Origin: Candidatus Paceibacter sp.
GTDB lineage: Bacteria; Patescibacteriota; Minisyncoccia; UBA6257; HR35
NCBI GenBank assembly: GCA_023255765.1
Contig: JAGDVT010000022.1
Span: 1 to 13,045, forward strand
Direction of reading: 5' to 3'
DNA: 13,045 nt
In this document: piece by piece, positions 4,650-11,632 of the stretch
Layout: every line of letters starts with the position of its first letter
Position numbering within the stretch: the stretch's first letter is position 1
The notes under the pieces: generated by a model
The model's database searches: none
What the model saw: the letters and a program-made list of their open reading frames with translations, nothing else
What the model was told of the DNA's origin: nothing
Translations under genes and position numbers: made by a program

Positions 4650-6731
4650 ATGAAAAGAAAGTATAAATTAAAAATATTTATTGAAATAATATCAATAGCG
4701 TTATTATCCTTGATTTTCATTCTTATCGCGACTTTCTTTTTCTTAATAAGTATTTATATAAGTAATTTACCTTCAATAGAGGTTGCAACTAAAAATATAA
4801 AAGGAGGTGGTACTCAAATTTTCGATAGAACCGGAAATATATTATTATATGAAATAGGTTTAAGACAATATCCTGTTTCTTATGAAGAGCTAACACCAAA
4901 GGTTATTTATACTACATTAGCAGCTGAAGATGATTCTTTTTTTGAACATAAAGGTATAAGCTTAAAAGGTATTTTTAGGTCTATTATATTAAACCTAAAA
5001 ACTGCTAGCTTAACTTATGGTGGATCTACTATTACTCAACAGTTGGTTAGAAATTTGTTTTTAACTCAAGAAAAAACTATTATTAGAAAAATAAAAGAAA
5101 TTATTTTAGCCTTAGAAATAGAAAGAAAATTTACTAAAGAGCAGATTTTGACTATGTATTTAAATACTATTAATTATGGTGCTGGTAATATAGGCATAAA
5201 GGCTGCAGCAGATTTTTATTTTAATAAAGATTTAAAAGATTTAACTTGGTCCGAAGCAGCAATATTAGCTGCAATACCTAAATCACCAAGGTACTATTCT
5301 CCTATTTATAAAGAGAACTTACAAAGATTAAAGAAGAGAAGAGATTTTATATTAGACAGGTTGGTTGAGTTAGGTTGGATTAATAAAGATGAATATTTAA
5401 ATGCTTTAAATGAGCCTATAAAGTTAAGTGAAAAAAAATACTTTAAAATTGCTGCTCCTCATTTTGTGCTTGAAGTTAAAAAAATTTTGGAAAAAATGTA
5501 TCCAGATTTAAATTTAGAAACTGCAGGGTTAAAGGTTATCACTACTTTGAATTATGAATATCAAAAAATTGCAGAAGAGGTTGTAAAAGATGGTGCTTTA
5601 AAAAATGAAAAGAATGCAGGAGCTAAAAATGCTAGCTTGCTTATGATGGATGCAAAAACAGGCGAAATTTTAGTAATGGTAGGATCAAGAGATTTTTTTG
5701 ATGAAACAATTCAGGGGCAAGTAAATATGACAACAGCCTTAAGGCAACCTGGTTCTGCTTTTAAACCTATTTCATACGTAACTTTATTTCAGTTAGGTTA
5801 TCCTATAGAAACTATAGTTTTTGACGTTCCAACTAATTTTGGTACAGATCAAAATCCTTATGTTCCTAATAACTTTGATAAAAAATTCAGAGGTCCGGTA
5901 AATCTAAGAATTGCTTTAGCGCAATCTATAAATATTCCTGCTGTAAAAGTTTTTTATTTAGCCGATCCAGAAAGAGTTGTTGAAAATGCTAGAAAATTTG
6001 GGTTAATTACAATTAAAGATTACAAAAATTACGGACTTTCTTTGGGTTTAGGAACTGCTGAAGTAAGAATGATAGATTTAGTTAGAGCTTATTCTGTTTT
6101 TGCAAACGATGGAGAATTGATTACACAAAGTTTAATTTTAAAAATTTATAATTCAAAAGGTGAATTAATTTATGAATATAAACCACAAAAAGAAAAAGTA
6201 ATAGATTCACAACCTGTTAGAATGGTAAATGATATTTTGAAAGATTATGAAGCAAGAAGAGGATTATTTGTAAGAAGCCTTCCTTTAACAAAAATAGATG
6301 AATATGATATTGCTTTAAAAACAGGTACTAGTCAATTTTATAGAGATGCTTGGATAATAGGTTATACTCCAGAATTTATTGTGGCTGTTTGGGCAGGGAA
6401 CACAGATGGAAAACCTGTTAAAGAAGGTTTAAGTACAGTTGCTGCATTGCCTATATGGCATAATTTTGTTTCAAAAATTATTAAAGATTTTCCAAAAACT
6501 AAATTTTTACCTCCTCTACCTGTTAAAGTAAATAAACCTTTATTAAACGGTGAGTGGATTACACCTTATGGTATACATTCTGAGCTTTATTTTATTGATA
6601 GAAATAATCCTCTAGGTCCCATTCCTTCAAATCCATATAAAGATCCACAATTTTATAACTGGGAAAAAGCTGTGCAAGAATGGCTTAATAATTTAGGATT
6701 TCTAAGAAATAATTCGAATATTTTCTTTTGA
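4650..6731 (+). CDS. Class A penicillin-binding protein (PBP1A type)
   Basis: Bifunctional peptidoglycan synthase that polymerises lipid II (GT51) and cross-links stem peptides, anchored in the membrane with its domains outside. It has 693 residues. An N-terminal membrane segment (about 9-38) precedes the GT51 domain (about 55-230) with catalytic Glu93 in EDDSFFEHKG (93-102), GGSTITQQLVRN (124-135) and ALEIERKFTKEQIL (154-167). The transpeptidase domain (about 325-610) has the nucleophile Ser369 in SAFK (369-372), SIN (426-428) and KTGT (557-560). All catalytic motifs are intact, so both activities are expected. A short C-terminal tail (about 615-693) is Pro/Asn-rich, without an OB-fold insert that I can recognise. 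The stop is TGA. Its last 47 bases overlap the convergent 72-codon gene. Confidence 0.96.
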   Translation: MKRKYKLKIFIEIISIALLSLIFILIATFFFLISIYISNLPSIEVATKNIKGGGTQIFDRTGNILLYEIGLRQYPVSYEELTPKVIYTTLAAEDDSFFEHKGISLKGIFRSIILNLKTASLTYGGSTITQQLVRNLFLTQEKTIIRKIKEIILALEIERKFTKEQILTMYLNTINYGAGNIGIKAAADFYFNKDLKDLTWSEAAILAAIPKSPRYYSPIYKENLQRLKKRRDFILDRLVELGWINKDEYLNALNEPIKLSEKKYFKIAAPHFVLEVKKILEKMYPDLNLETAGLKVITTLNYEYQKIAEEVVKDGALKNEKNAGAKNASLLMMDAKTGEILVMVGSRDFFDETIQGQVNMTTALRQPGSAFKPISYVTLFQLGYPIETIVFDVPTNFGTDQNPYVPNNFDKKFRGPVNLRIALAQSINIPAVKVFYLADPERVVENARKFGLITIKDYKNYGLSLGLGTAEVRMIDLVRAYSVFANDGELITQSLILKIYNSKGELIYEYKPQKEKVIDSQPVRMVNDILKDYEARRGLFVRSLPLTKIDEYDIALKTGTSQFYRDAWIIGYTPEFIVAVWAGNTDGKPVKEGLSTVAALPIWHNFVSKIIKDFPKTKFLPPLPVKVNKPLLNGEWITPYGIHSELYFIDRNNPLGPIPSNPYKDPQFYNWEKAVQEWLNNLGFLRNNSNIFF

Positions 6732-6903
6732 TTTCCAATTCTATTTTTTTTATTATTTCATAGGGTATTTTTTTATTTAATCGCAAAAAAATTTTTTTAT
6801 TTTTATTGTCTATTTTTATGTTAGCTTCAAAATCTGGATAATTTTTTTTAATTTCTTGTGCTAATATTAAAATTTTTGTTTTATTTAGACTTATTTTTTC
6901 CAT
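6685..6903 (-). CDS. Small hypothetical protein coupled to dnaN
   Basis: 72 residues, no recognised family. Its ATG shares one base with the dnaN stop (TAATG), a classical sign of translational coupling, which is why I accept this short ORF. The protein is lysine- and isoleucine-rich, soluble, and without a signal peptide. The pattern looks like helix (about 7-20), strand (25-32), strand (36-42), helix (47-61) and strand (64-70), a compact alpha-beta-beta-alpha-beta fold. The gene after dnaN is often recF or a small RNA- or DNA-binding protein in other bacteria. This one is too short for RecF and lacks an S4-type motif that I can see. A shortened DciA/DUF721-like role is possible by position only. 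The 3' end overlaps the PBP gene by 47 bases. Confidence 0.65.
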   Translation of the reverse strand: MEKISLNKTKILILAQEIKKNYPDFEANIKIDNKNKKIFLRLNKKIPYEIIKKIELEIKRKYSNYFLEILNY

Positions 6904-8030
6904 TAAATAGGCATTAATATATAAATAAAATCTTCTTCTAGAGGAGACTTAAATAATGTTGGCTTAATTCCAAATTCTCCTGGTATATTTACTCCTATAA
7001 AAATTTTTTCGCTGTCTATATTTTTTATTCCTTCTGTAAAAAAGTCTATATTGTAAGATATTTCTATTTCGTCTTCTTGATCGCTGTTTTCTATATTTAC
7101 ATTTATTTTATTTATATTTTCACCTAAAACTTCATTTCTAGTTATAAGCTCAATTAAACTATCTTTAGGATTAATTCTTATTTTTAGCTCTTTAGCCTGA
7201 TCTACATATACTTTGTTAAGCTTTAAAGCTTTTAATATTTCATCTCTATTTACATAGAATATAATGTTGAAATCCTGTGGAATAACTTGTTGATAATCTG
7301 GGTATTCAATTGTTAATGTTTTTGATAGTAAAACTTGATCTTCTAAATCGAATGTAATTTGAGATGGTTCTATATAAATTTTTAATTTTAAGGGTTTTTT
7401 CTTTATTTTTAAATATTCAGTAATGATTCTTTCAGGTATTAAAATTTTCTCTTCTTTTTCTATATTCGTAATTATTAAATCTTTTTTAAATTTAACTTCT
7501 GAAAGTCTAATAGTATCGGTTGTTACTAATCTTACCCAATTATTTTGTAACCACATATAAACTCCTGCAAATTCTGGCTTAATTACAGAGGCTGTTTTTA
7601 TATTTCCGTAAATTTTTTCAATATAATTTTCAAATAATTTATTATCTATTTCAATATAATTCTCTTCTGAATAATCAGGAATTAAAGGATATTCTTCTTC
7701 TGAAATTCCTGGTAAAGTAGAAAAGCTTTTTTCTCCTTTTAAAATCAATGTATTATCTTTATTTTCTAAATAAATTACGTCTTCATAAAAATTTTGCAAT
7801 ATTTCATAAAATTGTTTAGCTGGTAATAAAAATTCCCCCTCTTCTTCAATTTTTGCAACCATTACCGCCTTATAAGATATTTCTAAATCTGTTGAAAATA
7901 TGGTTAATTTATCATTTTTAGCTTCTAATTTAAAAAAGTTTAATACGCTTAAATCTGTTTTTTTAGGGCAAATCCTATTAACTACTGTTATTTTGTCTAA
8001 TAATGTGTTTTTTATTAAAGATATTTTCAT
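6903..8030 (-). CDS. dnaN: DNA polymerase III beta subunit (sliding clamp)
   Basis: Ring-forming processivity clamp for replicative polymerase, acting at the fork. It has 375 residues, the usual length (about 365-380). Landmarks: STDLEIS (46-52), the first-domain EYPLIP (113-118), TDTIRLS (171-177, equivalent of the usual TDGHRLA), EYPDYQQVIP (242-251) and the C-terminal YILMPI (370-375), which contributes to the protein-binding pocket; the usual ending is MPMRL-like, so this one is truncated by two residues. It is divergent but covers all three clamp domains. It lies 100 bases downstream of dnaA on the same strand and is coupled to the next small gene by TAATG. The 5' region carries a DnaA-box-like site. 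No Shine-Dalgarno sequence precedes the ATG. Confidence 0.93.
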   Translation of the reverse strand: MKISLIKNTLLDKITVVNRICPKKTDLSVLNFFKLEAKNDKLTIFSTDLEISYKAVMVAKIEEEGEFLLPAKQFYEILQNFYEDVIYLENKDNTLILKGEKSFSTLPGISEEEYPLIPDYSEENYIEIDNKLFENYIEKIYGNIKTASVIKPEFAGVYMWLQNNWVRLVTTDTIRLSEVKFKKDLIITNIEKEEKILIPERIITEYLKIKKKPLKLKIYIEPSQITFDLEDQVLLSKTLTIEYPDYQQVIPQDFNIIFYVNRDEILKALKLNKVYVDQAKELKIRINPKDSLIELITRNEVLGENINKINVNIENSDQEDEIEISYNIDFFTEGIKNIDSEKIFIGVNIPGEFGIKPTLFKSPLEEDFIYILMPI

Positions 8031-8130
8031 AATAATAAAGGTTGTTAATAAGTGGATAAAATTACTTTAAAGTTGTTAAAAAACAATAAATTTATAAATT
8101 ACGACCATTTAATTTAATGTTAATAAACTG
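8031..8130. promoter_or_regulatory. dnaA-dnaN intergenic region with a DnaA-box-like site
   Basis: The 100 bases between dnaA and dnaN are almost purely A+T. They contain TTATCCACT on the minus strand (8051-8059), identical to the two copies near glyA. They also contain GTTGTTAA-type repeats (8041-8048, 8072-8079), TGTTAATAAACTGTTAA (8117-8133) and the short palindrome AATTTATAAATT (8089-8100). A dnaA-dnaN spacer is a frequent origin site in bacteria. A single box is weak, so an origin here is a candidate rather than shown. The site could also serve DnaA autoregulation of dnaN. Confidence 0.4.
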
Positions 8131-9477
8131 TTAATTTTCTAAAATTTTTTGTTTTAGGAATTCTATTTCTTGATATAACTCAAAATTTTGCTGTATTTCT
8201 TTTTCTATTTTTTCATAAGAATATAAAACAGTTGTATGATCTCTTTTATTTAAGAGTTCACCAATAGTATTATAAGATAATTTTCCGATTTCTCTTAATA
8301 AATACATTAAAACCTGTCTAGGTTTAATAATCTCTTTCTTTCTAAGTTTTTTAAGCAAATCATCTTCTTTTAAGCCATAAAATTCAGCTACAACCTTTAT
8401 TATTTTTTTTGGAGAAATCTTTTTAATATTTTGTTTAAGATAGTCTTTAATCATTTCCTCAACCTTATCTTTATTTAAATTAGATATATTTTTAACTCTA
8501 AAAGCGATATAATTTAAGGCTCCTTCTAGTTCCCTGATATTTTTTGTAATTCTTTCAGCTATAATTTCTAATGCAAAATCTGGCAAATAATAAGCCCTTT
8601 CTTGATTTTTAAGCCTAACTATAGCTAATCTTGTTTCAAAATCAGGAGGTATTATATCCACTACCAATCCGCCTTCAAATCTAGATTGTAATCTTTCTTC
8701 AATGTCTGGGATTAATCTAGGGGCCCTATCAGAAGAAAATACAATTTGTTTACCTAAATTATATAATTCGTTAAAAGTATGAAACAACTCTTCTTGGGAC
8801 TTATTTTTACCAGAAAGAAAGTGCACGTCATCCAAAATTAAAACGTCAACCTCTCTAAATTTTTGCCTAAATTCGTCTATAGTTTGATTTTTTAATGCAT
8901 TTATAAGCTCATTCGTAAATTGTTCTGTTGTAGCATATCTAACTTTTTTTTGATTATTGTATTTTCTTAGAACCTCGTTTCCGATTGCTTGGAGTAAGTG
9001 GGTTTTACCTAATCCAACACCACCATATATAAACAGAGGATTAAATTTAGTACCTAAATTAGTAACAACACCTTGAGCTGCTGCAAAAGCTAATTCATTA
9101 TTGCTTCCTACTACAAAATTTTCAAATCTGTATCTAGGATTTAAATTAGTGGAAGGGGTAACCTCAAAAATAGTTATTTTTTGTTGAAATGAATACTTTG
9201 AAACCCTAGTTCTTGTTTTAATTTGGGTATTTAATACATACTCTATATTTTTAATCTCATGAAAATAAGATTTGGCTATTTTCAATAAAATAATATGGAA
9301 TTTGTTCTCTAGCCAGTCTTTCACTAATTTATTAGGAACTTCTAATCGTAAAATTCCATTATATAACTGCAAAGGGTTTACATCATTAAACCATGTCTTC
9401 AGAGTCGGCCTAGATATTTGTTTCTCTAAATCTTCTAAAATTTGTTGCCACTTTGTTTTTAAATCTACATCTTTCAT
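8131..9477 (-). CDS. dnaA: Chromosomal replication initiator DnaA
   Basis: AAA+ protein that binds DnaA boxes, unwinds the origin and loads helicase. It has 448 residues. Domain I is about 1-85 (WQQILEDLEKQISRPTLKTWF at the start), and the linker domain II is very short (about 86-112). Domain III has NPRYRFENFVVGSNN (113-127), Walker A GGVGLGKT (152-159), Walker B LILDD (213-217), the arginine-finger segment RLQSRFEGG (262-270) and sensor II RELEGAL (315-321). Domain IV is the box-reading helix-turn-helix with KPRQV (385-389) and RDHTTV (412-417). The base-contacting Arg and the DHTT signature are intact, so near-canonical boxes are expected. It diverges from rpmH across 31 bases and precedes dnaN. 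Confidence 0.97.
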   Translation of the reverse strand: MKDVDLKTKWQQILEDLEKQISRPTLKTWFNDVNPLQLYNGILRLEVPNKLVKDWLENKFHIILLKIAKSYFHEIKNIEYVLNTQIKTRTRVSKYSFQQKITIFEVTPSTNLNPRYRFENFVVGSNNELAFAAAQGVVTNLGTKFNPLFIYGGVGLGKTHLLQAIGNEVLRKYNNQKKVRYATTEQFTNELINALKNQTIDEFRQKFREVDVLILDDVHFLSGKNKSQEELFHTFNELYNLGKQIVFSSDRAPRLIPDIEERLQSRFEGGLVVDIIPPDFETRLAIVRLKNQERAYYLPDFALEIIAERITKNIRELEGALNYIAFRVKNISNLNKDKVEEMIKDYLKQNIKKISPKKIIKVVAEFYGLKEDDLLKKLRKKEIIKPRQVLMYLLREIGKLSYNTIGELLNKRDHTTVLYSYEKIEKEIQQNFELYQEIEFLKQKILEN

Positions 9478-9487
9478 ATTTAAAATA

Positions 9488-9515
9488 ATTATATTATAAT
9501 TAAATAAAATGGCAA
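9488..9515 (-). promoter_or_regulatory. Candidate dnaA promoter
   Basis: On the minus strand TTGCCA (9515-9510, five of six bases of TTGACA) is followed after 16 bases by TATAAT (9493-9488). The dnaA ATG lies ten bases further on, implying a leader of only about three or four bases. The -35 overlaps the divergent rpmH start codon. This is the best sigma70-type promoter that I can see in the window. Confidence 0.5.
9495..9500 (+). promoter_or_regulatory. Candidate -10 element for rpmH-rnpA-yidC
   Basis: A perfect TATAAT ends eight bases before the rpmH ATG and lies back to back with the dnaA -10. The transcript would be essentially leaderless. The expected -35 region falls within the dnaA start and shows no good match. 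Confidence 0.4.
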
Positions 9516-9628
9516 CAATCAGAAAAAGAAAAAGAAAAATAGGTTTTTTAGCTAGGTCTAGTTATAAAGGTGGCAAAAATATTCTACTTAGAAGACGAAG
9601 AAAAGGAAGAAAAAGATTGGCAGGTTAA
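9509..9628 (+). CDS. rpmH: 50S ribosomal protein bL34
   Basis: A 39-residue, Arg/Lys-rich protein beginning MATIRKRKRKIGFLARSS and ending RRRRKGRKRLAG. The central GF-AR and the C-terminal RRRxKGRKRL blocks are the bL34 signature. It binds 23S rRNA in the large subunit. Compared with typical bL34 (44-46 residues, starting MKRTxQPS), the conserved N-terminal extension is missing. An in-frame TAA at 9497-9499 excludes a longer start. It is the first gene of rpmH-rnpA-yidC, and its TAA overlaps the rnpA ATG by one base. The gene is easily overlooked because of its size. Its position, divergent from dnaA, is classical. Confidence 0.95.
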   Translation: MATIRKRKRKIGFLARSSYKGGKNILLRRRRKGRKRLAG

Positions 9629-9957
9629 TGCTTGCAAAAAAGTATAGATTTAAAAATTTTGATTTTGAAAAATTTAGAAATTCAAAAAAAATACAAAATA
9701 GTTTATTTTTAATTAGAAAGATAGATTCTGAAAATGAAGAAAAAAAATTTGCTGTAACTACAAATAATAAAGAATTTAAGAAAGCCGTTTTGAGAAATAA
9801 AATTAGAAGAAAAATTTTTGAGATAATTAGGTTAAATTTGGAGAAAATACACCCCGGATACTATTTAATTAATGTTAGGAATAAAGAAGCTTTAAAAATG
9901 AATTTTAAAGAAATAGAAAAAATCTTGTTACAATTATTTTCAAGACTAAATGCTTGA
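9628..9957 (+). CDS. rnpA: Ribonuclease P protein component
   Basis: Small basic protein that binds RNase P RNA and helps pre-tRNA 5' processing. It has 109 residues, close to the usual 110-120. The family signature is KKAVLRNKIRRKIFEIIR (51-68), with the RNxxRR core at 56-61, which contacts the catalytic RNA. The N-terminal RFKNFDFEKFRNS (7-19) fits the family's aromatic leader-binding region. The usual block before the signature (basic, ending in a KKxGKA-like motif) is replaced by AVTTNNKEFKKA (42-53), so the protein is divergent. It starts within the rpmH stop (TAATG) and its TGA overlaps yidC by eight bases. Such tight coupling is typical of rpmH-rnpA-yidC operons. Confidence 0.92.
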   Translation: MLAKKYRFKNFDFEKFRNSKKIQNSLFLIRKIDSENEEKKFAVTTNNKEFKKAVLRNKIRRKIFEIIRLNLEKIHPGYYLINVRNKEALKMNFKEIEKILLQLFSRLNA

Positions 9958-10591
9958 TTTTTTTATAATACAACCATTTTTAACCATTTTTAAATATTTA
10001 GTGAACATTTTTAATGATTTTGGTTTAGCCATAATATTTTTTTCTTTATTTTTAAAAATATTAATTTCACCTTTGTCTTTTTTGCAGTTTAAAGAAGAGA
10101 TAAAATTAAAAAAAATAAAAGAAAAGATAGATAAATTAACCAAAAAAGAAAAAGACTTACTTAAAAAAGCAGAAATAATATCGAAAGTATATGAAGAAGA
10201 GCAATTTAATCCTCTTTATAACATAATAATTCAATTTTCAACTCTCCCCTTTTATTTAGGTGCTATTATTGTAATACAAAATCTTATGAAAAACTTAAAT
10301 AACACCTATTTTTTGAATATTATAGATCTTAGCAAGCCCAATATATATTTAAGTTTATTAGTAATAATAGCACAATTTATTTTTGTTTTCAATCAACCAA
10401 AAGAGAACAGAAAAATGCTCTTGTTTATAACCGGAGTTTTAGCTGCTATTATTTTATTTTTTCCTTCAGCTTTTCTGATCTATTTTTTTATGTCCTTAAT
10501 TTTAACTTTGTTAGAAAGGAAATTATTTAATTGGTATAACATAAAGCTTAGCGTCGTTTCTGTTGAAGAAAATAACCCCAATAGGAGTTAA
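9950..10591 (+). CDS. yidC: YidC/Oxa1 membrane protein insertase (short type)
   Basis: Inserts membrane proteins with or without Sec. 213 residues is a minimal form: no large periplasmic domain and no obvious lipoprotein signal, resembling the core of SpoIIIJ/Oxa1. Membrane segments lie at about 24-45, 90-112, 128-148 and 153-186. The first carries FLKILISPLSFLQF (34-47), the family block around the hydrophilic-groove charge, here Lys36 instead of the usual Arg. A charged cytoplasmic hairpin follows (48-85). It overlaps rnpA by eight bases, supporting this start. The last 69 bases, encoding a non-conserved tail (about 191-213), overlap the convergent beta-propeller gene. Confidence 0.88.
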   Translation: MLDFFIIQPFLTIFKYLVNIFNDFGLAIIFFSLFLKILISPLSFLQFKEEIKLKKIKEKIDKLTKKEKDLLKKAEIISKVYEEEQFNPLYNIIIQFSTLPFYLGAIIVIQNLMKNLNNTYFLNIIDLSKPNIYLSLLVIIAQFIFVFNQPKENRKMLLFITGVLAAIILFFPSAFLIYFFMSLILTLLERKLFNWYNIKLSVVSVEENNPNRS

Positions 10592-11632
10592 TGTTGGATT
10601 AACAATATCAAAGTTTCCTTCAATATCATAATATTTAAGGTCTAAATTTTTAGGATCAAAAATCACTAATTTATCAGAAAATATTTTTTTATAATAATAC
10701 CAATCTTCTAAGTTAGAAAAATCTTGATTTTTAGGAACACCACAAATTAACAAATCTTTAAAAGTACATTTTTCTTTTAAGGTCCCAAAATTAAATTCTA
10801 TTATTTTTTGGCCATCTTTGTTAATAATATAGCTTTTCCAACCATTTTCGTAATAAGAAACATAAATTAAATCTTTTTTGTTAGAAATAGCACTGAGATT
10901 AGTTTTTGGCTCTAAAATTTGAATTTTTTCTTTATAGTTTTTAATAAAATAAAGAGGCGAGAAATTTGTATTTTTTAAATTTTCATAATATACAATACCA
11001 TCTTCTAGATAATCAAAAACAGGATTTAATATGTAAATATCTGTAATTTTTTTTAGATTATTATTATCAAATTTTGCAAGATAATTTGCTTCAGGGCTAC
11101 TAATAAATAAATATAAATCATTATTAACCCAAAAACTATTCTTTACATTTAATGGCAGTCTATTTAATTTGTCTTTAAAAATATCTAATAGCCAATAATT
11201 TTCGTCTTTTATTAATGCTAATAAATTGTTTTCGGAAAAACTTAATCCTTTGATATTTTCTTTTTTCAAAATCTCTTTATAAGTTTTATCTTCTAAATTA
11301 TATGCTTTTATTACCTTATTTGTAGGATCATATCCATAAATAAAAGGATAATCCACTTTTGGATAAAGAATAATAGTATCAATTAACAAGTTTGGAGTTT
11401 TTAAGTTAGTTTTTGTTGTTGTAGCCTCTTGAGAAGAGGTTGTAATAGTTTCTGAAGTTTTTGTAGTTTCAGTTTCAGGTTTTGTTTCTTCAAAATAAGT
11501 TTCCCTGCCTTCCTTTTTTAAGGTTTCTATTTCCGGTTTTTTTGGTTTAATTTCTTTATACAATAAAATCCCAAAGGAAATTAATATTATCATACCTATA
11601 AGTAAAAAAATAAGCTTAAATACCTTCCTCAT
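10523..11632 (-). CDS. Membrane-anchored protein, probable beta-propeller
   Basis: 369 residues. An N-terminal anchor (about 5-25) after MRK is followed by a Glu/Thr/Ser/Lys-rich linker (about 28-80, many TT and ET pairs) and a long extracytoplasmic domain (about 85-369). This domain has repeated strand-rich units of the type xxPFIYGYDPTN, LLALIKDENYWLLDI, NDLYLFISSPEANYLAKFD and GVIFFNRNDAKLYVI. These resemble blades of a WD40/TolB-like propeller. Blade boundaries cannot be assigned by eye. There are no catalytic motifs and the ligand is unknown. The ATG overlaps the upstream gene's TGA (ATGA), so it is the last gene of the envelope operon. Such anchored propellers are common in Patescibacteria, often as surface or protein-interaction modules. 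Its 3' end runs 69 bases into yidC. Confidence 0.75.
   Translation of the reverse strand: MRKVFKLIFLLIGMIILISFGILLYKEIKPKKPEIETLKKEGRETYFEETKPETETTKTSETITTSSQEATTTKTNLKTPNLLIDTIILYPKVDYPFIYGYDPTNKVIKAYNLEDKTYKEILKKENIKGLSFSENNLLALIKDENYWLLDIFKDKLNRLPLNVKNSFWVNNDLYLFISSPEANYLAKFDNNNLKKITDIYILNPVFDYLEDGIVYYENLKNTNFSPLYFIKNYKEKIQILEPKTNLSAISNKKDLIYVSYYENGWKSYIINKDGQKIIEFNFGTLKEKCTFKDLLICGVPKNQDFSNLEDWYYYKKIFSDKLVIFDPKNLDLKYYDIEGNFDIVNPTLTPIGVIFFNRNDAKLYVIPIK

Noticed and set aside
6729..6731. UGA possibly read as glycine or tryptophan
   Set aside because: UGA ends several genes at the expected protein lengths and Trp is encoded by TGG, so the standard code fits.
8089..8100. Palindrome AATTTATAAATT between dnaA and dnaN
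   Set aside because: Pure A/T palindromes of this size are common by chance in such sequence.
10049..10063. Lys instead of Arg in the YidC groove as a possible loss of function
   Set aside because: The positive charge is kept, and Lys occurs at this place in other YidC/Oxa1/Alb3 members.
9946..10143. Minus-strand 65-codon ORF
   Set aside because: It lies fully inside the rnpA/yidC coding region on the other strand; the translation is low-complexity Lys/Phe/Ile typical of antisense A+T-rich DNA.
10587..10603. GTTAAT/ATTAAC hairpin after yidC as a terminator
   Set aside because: A six-bp A/U-rich stem without a T-run, inside the convergent coding sequence.
11349..11357. TAATCCACT, one mismatch from the DnaA-box-like 9-mer
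   Set aside because: It is isolated and inside the propeller coding sequence; single-mismatch matches are expected by chance.
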